From contig JAITBO010000261.1 in NCBI GenBank assembly GCA_031283505.1, positions 1 to 10,585 of the forward strand: 10,585 nucleotides of DNA, written 5' to 3'. Position 1 is the stretch's first letter, and the number at the start of each line of letters is the position of its first letter. Below the pieces are notes generated by a model. It ran no database searches, was not told the origin of the DNA, and worked only from the letters and a program-made list of their open reading frames with translations. Made by a program: the position numbers and the translations under genes. Shown here in pieces: positions 6,615 through 10,585 of this stretch. The stretch is from Treponema sp. (GTDB lineage: Bacteria; Spirochaetota; Spirochaetia; Treponematales; Breznakiellaceae).

Positions 6615-9600
6615 CTACAAGCTAAAGGTTACTTCCGGGCCGAACCAAAAATCATTCCGGTTATTGCCGTCGTTCACGTTGGATATTTTCCAGACGCCCA
6701 CAAATGACGCGGACAGCCGGAACGGGATGTAGGGCAGAATGGCAAAAGAAACGGCGCCTCCCAGCCGCAGCGTCAGGGACTGGGCAAGCCGGTACGATCC
6801 GGTTAAAACAGTGCCTTCCGCAGCGGGGTGTCCCTGATCGTCGTAGACCGCCCCCCTGTAGGCCAAAGTTCCGAAGAGCCGGTTAAAGTAGATGTGGGAT
6901 AAATTCCACTGTATCTCGACTTTAAAGAGTTTGACCTCCGCTTCTCCCCCCGCAAGCCACTGTATGTCCTGCATCCGCAGGCCGCCGGTGTTGACGTATT
7001 CAACGGAAGCAAAATTGCTGAAAGACGTGGACGAGAAAGGCGAGGACTGGCCTGCAAGGTTCATGCCCCGTTCGTCCCACACGCCGTAAAGCCGGAACCG
7101 CAGGGGCAGGTAGGGCTCAAAGGCGGCCTGGAACACCCCTTCGGCCCGGGGAAGGGCCTGATCCGCCGGAGACACACCCTGGCGCAGGGCGTATTTGCCG
7201 TAAGCCGTCAGGGAGATCCCCCGGCCAAAGATCTCCCCGCTGGTCTTGAAAAGGCTACTCAAGCCCAGCCCCAGGATGCCCGCATAGTACGGAGCCTGAT
7301 AGTCCCAAGTGTACGCGGATTTAGGCCCGCTGATCCAAACCGATGAACCCGGAGGTTCGGGAGCGGCTAATATAATTTCAAATTCCGGGGCGACTGAAAA
7401 TATAAGCCTCTCGCTTCCCAGCCCGCGCTTGAAAGACGCCTGGACATCGAAAACGGTGTCCCTGATAACGCCGGAATAGCGGGTTCTGCCGGTGTCCAGG
7501 GTATCGGAAAAGCTGAACGTCAGGGGAAAGCCCAGGCTCAGGTTGAGCCATGTAAGGGTGATGTTCCCCATCAGGTAGGGAATATCCATCGCTGCATTGA
7601 GAAGAATCTGATTGGTGTCCGTCGGGTCCATCATCAGGGAAAAGACGCCCGGCCCGTTCACGGTTATCCCGAATTTGCTATAGGGGTCCAGCCGTATCAG
7701 GGGATAGGGTATCCAAAATTTAGACGGGTTAAGATACTTAACGCCCCAGAACCGGGATAATGGCGGGCCGCCTTCGACGGGTACGGAGGCCTCCGGCAGG
7801 GACGCCGCTAAATCCGGTGACCGGCGCTCCTCATCATCCCAGGGCTCAAGGGAAAAGGAAACGAGGCGTCCGGAAAAGGATTCCCTTGTTTCCGGAAACT
7901 TCATCAGGGCGTCATGGGAAGCAAAGGCGCCCCGGTAATAGACGGCGCCGTCCGCCATCACAGGCCGGAACACCCCGCCGGAAAAATCTCTTTCGGAAAA
8001 AACCACATCAACGGTTTCGGCGTTTCCGTTCAGAAACCCGCCGGGGTCCGCAATCCCCAGCTTGTACATCCTGCCGTCATGGTCGTAGGAAAAGAGAATC
8101 CGCCCTTCATAAAAACCAAGTTCCCGAATGTACTTCCACCGGCTTTCATCATCTTCCGCATCCGAAGTGAGAGTATAAACGTTCCGGGTCTCGTAGTTAT
8201 AAAGACACAGTTTCCGTATCCCCCTTTTGGCGGCGATAAAGGCTATCCATGTATCGTCAAGGGGAGTGGGGTCCGCATAGAGAAGTTCTTCCGTACCCCG
8301 CAGGAGCGTTTCTTCTTCCTCCGGACCGGAACTATACACAATGTTGTTGTTATGCCGGTCCGAACCCAGGCCAATCACCCCATTCCGGAAGTACCGCCCG
8401 TCGTAGAGGCCCCGCCATTCCCGTCCGGTTTTCCATCCCCGGCGGACTTCGTATTCCGTGACCACCGTCCGTTGTTCGTCAAAGGTATAATTTAAGGACC
8501 CGGCATTGCGATATGAGGAAACCAGGAGCCGCTCCCCGTCCGCCGAAGCCGCAAGGTTATAGACCTGCCGGTCAACGTTCATCATGTTCCGCAGTTCCCC
8601 GGAGGCGCCGTCGTAGACGATCACCTTTCCGGAGGTACGGTCAGCGGCAAAGACCTTACCGCCCCCGGCGTCTACTGCGGCAAGCTGGGCCTTGCGGCGG
8701 AAAGCGCCGTCGAATATACGGGGCTCCGGATTTTCCTCGATGCCCGGAATCCGCAGGGATTCCATGAATTCATTCCAGACTTCCGGAAAAGGGCGGCCAT
8801 AAACTTTTTTGAAAAGAGCGTAATACCCTGAATTATAAACCCTGAATGACGGCCTGATTCTGCCGCTGCCCATGGCGGCCCAAAGGCCGGCGTATTTTTC
8901 CATTCCGTATCGTTCTTGCAGATAAGCGGAAAAAAAACCGCCGTAATGGTACGAACCGTTTGCGATATGGGGAAGGTCATACATCCCCGACGCCTGAAGG
9001 GGAGTAAAAAAGGAATTTTCGTGAACCGCCTGGATAAGCCCCTCCTTAAACAGGGGATCGTTGACCCGGCCTGTCCCGTCCAGGCTTTCAATGCTGACGG
9101 TCACTCCCTCCACCATAAATCCCGGAGCGGCAAAAATCGCGGGGAAAACCCAGCCGCCAAATACTTTGTAAAACCCTTCCCACAACGGGCTCCTGGTACT
9201 CAGGGAAATCACATGAGTCAGTTCGTGCAGAAAGAGACCTTCCAGTGAATTGGTATACGCCGCCATATCTTCAATGGACATAGGGGTATCGAAAAGCACG
9301 ATATGGGGATACGGGACGGGGTTCGCATATCCGTTGAAACTATCCGTATACGGGGTAAGGGTGACGGGGATACGCCCCCGGACGCTTATCCCCAGAATGC
9401 CGGACGCCTGATCGTACACCCTGTCCGCAAATCCGGCCAGAGTTTGGGCGGTCTTCTCCGATTCCGGGGGATAGACAATATCGAAGTGGACGGTCTTTAT
9501 CACTTTAAGGGAGGGAAAAGGCCGCCGCCACTGGGCTTCAAGGGAAGTTCCCGCGGCGCAAAGGAAACAGGCAAACAACAAAATTACGGTGTATGTTTTA

Positions 9601-9635
9601 GTTGACAGCCCGAATCTCCGGCCCGTAAATAGCAA
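6615..9635 (-). CDS. Large exported protein: zinc metallopeptidase, propeller-like region and outer-membrane barrel-like C-terminus
   Basis: The protein has about 1006 residues. A signal peptide (RRFGLSTK, then hydrophobic YTVILLFACFLCAAG, with probable cleavage near SLEA/Q) sends it to the periplasm. Residues about 40-295 look like a gluzincin peptidase: HELTH (137-141) supplies two zinc ligands and the catalytic Glu, and Glu176 in GFMVEGVTVSIES is a likely third ligand. Residues about 305-595 contain repeated beta-blade-like strands (KVIVYDGASGEL, NLAASADGERLLVSS, KLCLYNYETRNVYTLTSD), reminiscent of TolB-type propellers. From about 635 to the end the sequence alternates polar and hydrophobic residues in strand-like runs and finishes with GPEVTFSL, as in outer-membrane beta-barrels. 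TTG at 9635 is chosen for its AAGGAG at 6 nt; GTG at 9683 is in frame (1022 residues) but lacks a comparable site. The substrate is unknown. The domain order is inferred from pattern, not from alignment. Confidence 0.82.
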   Translation of the reverse strand: MLFTGRRFGLSTKTYTVILLFACFLCAAGTSLEAQWRRPFPSLKVIKTVHFDIVYPPESEKTAQTLAGFADRVYDQASGILGISVRGRIPVTLTPYTDSFNGYANPVPYPHIVLFDTPMSIEDMAAYTNSLEGLFLHELTHVISLSTRSPLWEGFYKVFGGWVFPAIFAAPGFMVEGVTVSIESLDGTGRVNDPLFKEGLIQAVHENSFFTPLQASGMYDLPHIANGSYHYGGFFSAYLQERYGMEKYAGLWAAMGSGRIRPSFRVYNSGYYALFKKVYGRPFPEVWNEFMESLRIPGIEENPEPRIFDGAFRRKAQLAAVDAGGGKVFAADRTSGKVIVYDGASGELRNMMNVDRQVYNLAASADGERLLVSSYRNAGSLNYTFDEQRTVVTEYEVRRGWKTGREWRGLYDGRYFRNGVIGLGSDRHNNNIVYSSGPEEEETLLRGTEELLYADPTPLDDTWIAFIAAKRGIRKLCLYNYETRNVYTLTSDAEDDESRWKYIRELGFYEGRILFSYDHDGRMYKLGIADPGGFLNGNAETVDVVFSERDFSGGVFRPVMADGAVYYRGAFASHDALMKFPETRESFSGRLVSFSLEPWDDEERRSPDLAASLPEASVPVEGGPPLSRFWGVKYLNPSKFWIPYPLIRLDPYSKFGITVNGPGVFSLMMDPTDTNQILLNAAMDIPYLMGNITLTWLNLSLGFPLTFSFSDTLDTGRTRYSGVIRDTVFDVQASFKRGLGSERLIFSVAPEFEIILAAPEPPGSSVWISGPKSAYTWDYQAPYYAGILGLGLSSLFKTSGEIFGRGISLTAYGKYALRQGVSPADQALPRAEGVFQAAFEPYLPLRFRLYGVWDERGMNLAGQSSPFSSTSFSNFASVEYVNTGGLRMQDIQWLAGGEAEVKLFKVEIQWNLSHIYFNRLFGTLAYRGAVYDDQGHPAAEGTVLTGSYRLAQSLTLRLGGAVSFAILPYIPFRLSASFVGVWKISNVNDGNNRNDFWFGPEVTFSL

Positions 9636-9641
9636 AAAAAT

Positions 9642-9647
9642 CTCCTT
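9642..9647 (-). promoter_or_regulatory. Shine-Dalgarno supporting the TTG start of the large exported protein
   Basis: AAGGAG on the - strand is followed by six bases (ATTTTT) and then TTG (9635-9633). Starting here leaves 10 residues ahead of STKTYTVILL, a normal n-region for a signal peptide; the 9683 start would give a long n-region. Confidence 0.6.
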
Positions 9648-9725
9648 GCCGGAATCGTTCCGGAATTTAGCCAGCCGGAACACCCCCCGAAATTTTGTAA
9701 TTTTTTATAGCAAATATATATCAAT

Positions 9726-9754
9726 AATATATACAGGTAGTCAATATGCGTCAA
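9726..9754 (-). promoter_or_regulatory. Sigma-70 type promoter for the large exported protein gene
   Basis: On the - strand TTGACG (9754-9749) and TATATT (9731-9726) are separated by exactly 17 bp, in a stretch far more AT-rich than the rest of the window. Transcription would begin near 9719, giving a leader of about 84 nt. A second TTGACT (9744-9739) with TATATA (9720-9715) at 18 bp may be an overlapping promoter. Confidence 0.6.
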
Positions 9755-9777
9755 TTTTGAATCAGGAATTCAAAGTA

Positions 9778-10503
9778 TCACCCATCGGGTTCATCTTCCC
9801 GGACGAAAAGGATAAAGGCCGACCGGTTTTCATGGAGAAACCGACTGAAGATGTACCTCGGCGCACTTTTGAGCTCCGAGCTTCGATTTTCTAGTTCCGA
9901 GCTAGAAGTTTCCGGCTCCGAGCTCCGATTTTCTAGTTCCGAGCTAGAAGTTTTGAGCTCCGAGCTCCGATTTTCTAGTTCCGAACTCCGATTTCCTAGC
10001 TCCGAGCTCCGATTTCCTAGCTCCGAGCTAGAAGTTTCCGTCTCCGAGCTCCGATTTCCTAGTTCAGAACTCCGATTTCCTGGTTCAGAACTCCGATTTC
10101 CTAGTTCAGAGCTCCGATTTCCTAGTTCCGAGCTCCGATTTCCTAGTTCCGAGCTCCGATTTTCTAGTTCCGAGCTAGAAGTTTCCGGCTCCGAGCTCCG
10201 ATTTCCTAGTTCCGAGCTAGAAGTTTCCGTCTCCGGGCTCCGATTTCCTAGTTCCGAGCTAGAAGTTTCCGTCTCCGAGCTCCGATTTCCTAGTTCCGAG
10301 CTAGAAGTTTCTAGTTCCGAGCTCCGATTTACTAGTTCCGAGCTAGAATTTTCCGGCTCCGAACTCCGATTTCCTAGCTCCGAGCTCCGATTTCCTAGTT
10401 CCGAACTCCGATTTCCTAGTTCAGAGCTCCGATTTCCTAGTTCAGAGCTCCGATTTCCTAGTTCAGAGCTCCGATTTCCTAGTTCAGAGCTCCGATAATT
10501 CAC
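9778..10503 (-). CDS. Possible repeat protein of GNRSSEL heptads, start unsupported, perhaps a broken gene
   Basis: The - strand frame is open for 241 residues: about 30 heptads (GNRSSEL, ETETSSSEL-like variants) and then a non-repeated tail (SAPRYIFSRFLHENRSAFILFVREDEPDG) ending at TGA 9780-9778. The repeat part is hydrophilic, rich in Ser, Glu, Asn and Arg, with one Leu per heptad. GTG at 10503 is fused directly to its GGAGG, too close to serve as a normal start. A better start is ATG at 10569 with GGAGG 7 nt upstream. It is in the same frame and encodes MTPLPPLEPETSSPEPD, whose end resembles the heptads, but TAA at 10518-10516 then stops it. The gene may thus be a pseudogene, or the frame may be only a by-product of a 21-bp repeat. 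The + strand frame (9851-10498, SSELRFP heptads) is equally open but has no ribosome-binding site. Confidence 0.3.
   Translation of the reverse strand: MNYRSSELGNRSSELGNRSSELGNRSSELGNRSSELGNRSSELGNRSSEPENSSSELVNRSSELETSSSELGNRSSETETSSSELGNRSPETETSSSELGNRSSEPETSSSELENRSSELGNRSSELGNRSSELGNRSSEPGNRSSELGNRSSETETSSSELGNRSSELGNRSSELENRSSELKTSSSELENRSSEPETSSSELENRSSELKSAPRYIFSRFLHENRSAFILFVREDEPDG
9872..10495. repeat. Tandem array of about 30 copies of a 21-bp unit
   Basis: The array has twenty-nine full units and one 15-bp partial unit, with no spacer and no length change, so phase is kept for 624 bp. Two unit types alternate: type A contains GAGCTCCGATTT (SSELRFP on +), and type B contains GAGCTAGAAGTTT (SSELEVS). 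Type B occurs at units 2, 4, 8, 15, 17, 19, 21 and 23, is never adjacent to another B, and units 15-24 follow a strict B-A 42-bp pattern. The last units (from about 27) are identical, suggesting recent expansion at that end. It is not a CRISPR array because there are no spacers. The tetranucleotide CTAG, usually scarce in bacteria, recurs in most units. Confidence 0.95.
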
Positions 10504-10522
10504 CTCCGGGGGAGATTAATCC

Positions 10523-10552
10523 GGTTCCGGGCTGGATGTTTCCGGCTCCAGG
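10523..10552. repeat. Diverged outlying copy of the array's type B unit
   Basis: GGTTCCGGGCTGGATGTTTC and the following GGCTCC match a type B unit plus the start of the next unit with about five substitutions in 30 bases. It lies 27 bp beyond the array, after a non-repeated stretch, and looks like an older, decayed copy. Confidence 0.55.
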
Positions 10553-10565
10553 GGGGGGAGGGGGG
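10551..10565. repeat. Poly-G tracts (8 G, A, 6 G)
   Basis: Two homopolymer runs separated by one A are read as poly-C on the - strand, where they fall in codons 2-7 after the ATG at 10569. Such tracts are prone to slippage and are used for phase variation in other treponemes (the tpr genes of T. pallidum). Here, however, shifting the frame by one base either way also meets a stop (TGA) at or before the first repeat, so slippage would not open the array frame. Confidence 0.6.
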
Positions 10566-10585
10566 TCATAACGCCGCCTCCCATT

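Noticed and set aside
9872..10495. CRISPR array
   Set aside because: The 21-bp units are directly joined with no unique spacers, and no cas-like gene is in the window.
9851..10498. Gene on the + strand encoding SSELRFP heptads
   Set aside because: The frame is open only because of the repeat, there is no ribosome-binding site before ATG 9851, and no unique flanking domain. The - strand has the better start context.
10551..10565. Phase-variation switch through the poly-G/C tract
   Set aside because: All three frames from ATG 10569 meet a stop before or at the first repeat, so tract-length change alone would not turn on a long product.

Overview
The window most likely comes from a spirochaete of the Treponema group, perhaps a gut treponeme. 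The clues are a UMP kinase of the archaeal/spirochaetal type, a soluble AtoS/AtoC-like two-component pair, a GC-rich genome with many small palindromes, and a large periplasm/outer-membrane protein of the kind seen in treponemes. This placement is inferred from gene content; no database search was possible.

Layout. Bases 1-1587 (+ strand) hold the 3' part of a transglutaminase-fold protein, which appears to lack its catalytic cysteine, followed by a complete UMP kinase gene (pyrH). A palindromic repeat lies on each side of pyrH in opposite orientation. A near-symmetrical hairpin at 1677-1701 separates pyrH from the convergent operon.

Bases 1753-6228 (- strand) form a tightly packed four-gene operon, in transcription order: a CvpA-family membrane protein, a DnaX/HolB-like clamp-loader subunit, a cytosolic PAS histidine kinase, and an NtrC-type sigma-54 activator. 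Junctions are a 3-nt gap, a 4-nt ATGA overlap and an 11-nt overlap, so translational coupling is likely. The kinase and regulator almost certainly form one signalling pair. Why they are joined to a replication gene is not evident.

Bases 6229-6614 contain no convincing gene but hold a 264-bp element bounded by 22-bp inverted repeats (21/22 identical), which looks like a MITE.

Bases 6615-9635 (- strand) encode a protein of about 1006 residues. It joins a signal peptide, a zinc metallopeptidase domain (HELTH), a beta-propeller-like region and a C-terminal region that looks like an outer-membrane beta-barrel. A good sigma-70 promoter lies just upstream at 9726-9754.

Bases 9872-10495 are a tandem array of about 30 copies of a 21-bp unit, open on both strands (heptad SSELRFP on +, GNRSSEL on -). 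The - strand frame has a plausible start with a strong Shine-Dalgarno at 10577-10581, but one in-frame stop (10516-10518) cuts this start off from the array. The window ends in G-rich tracts just beyond the array.
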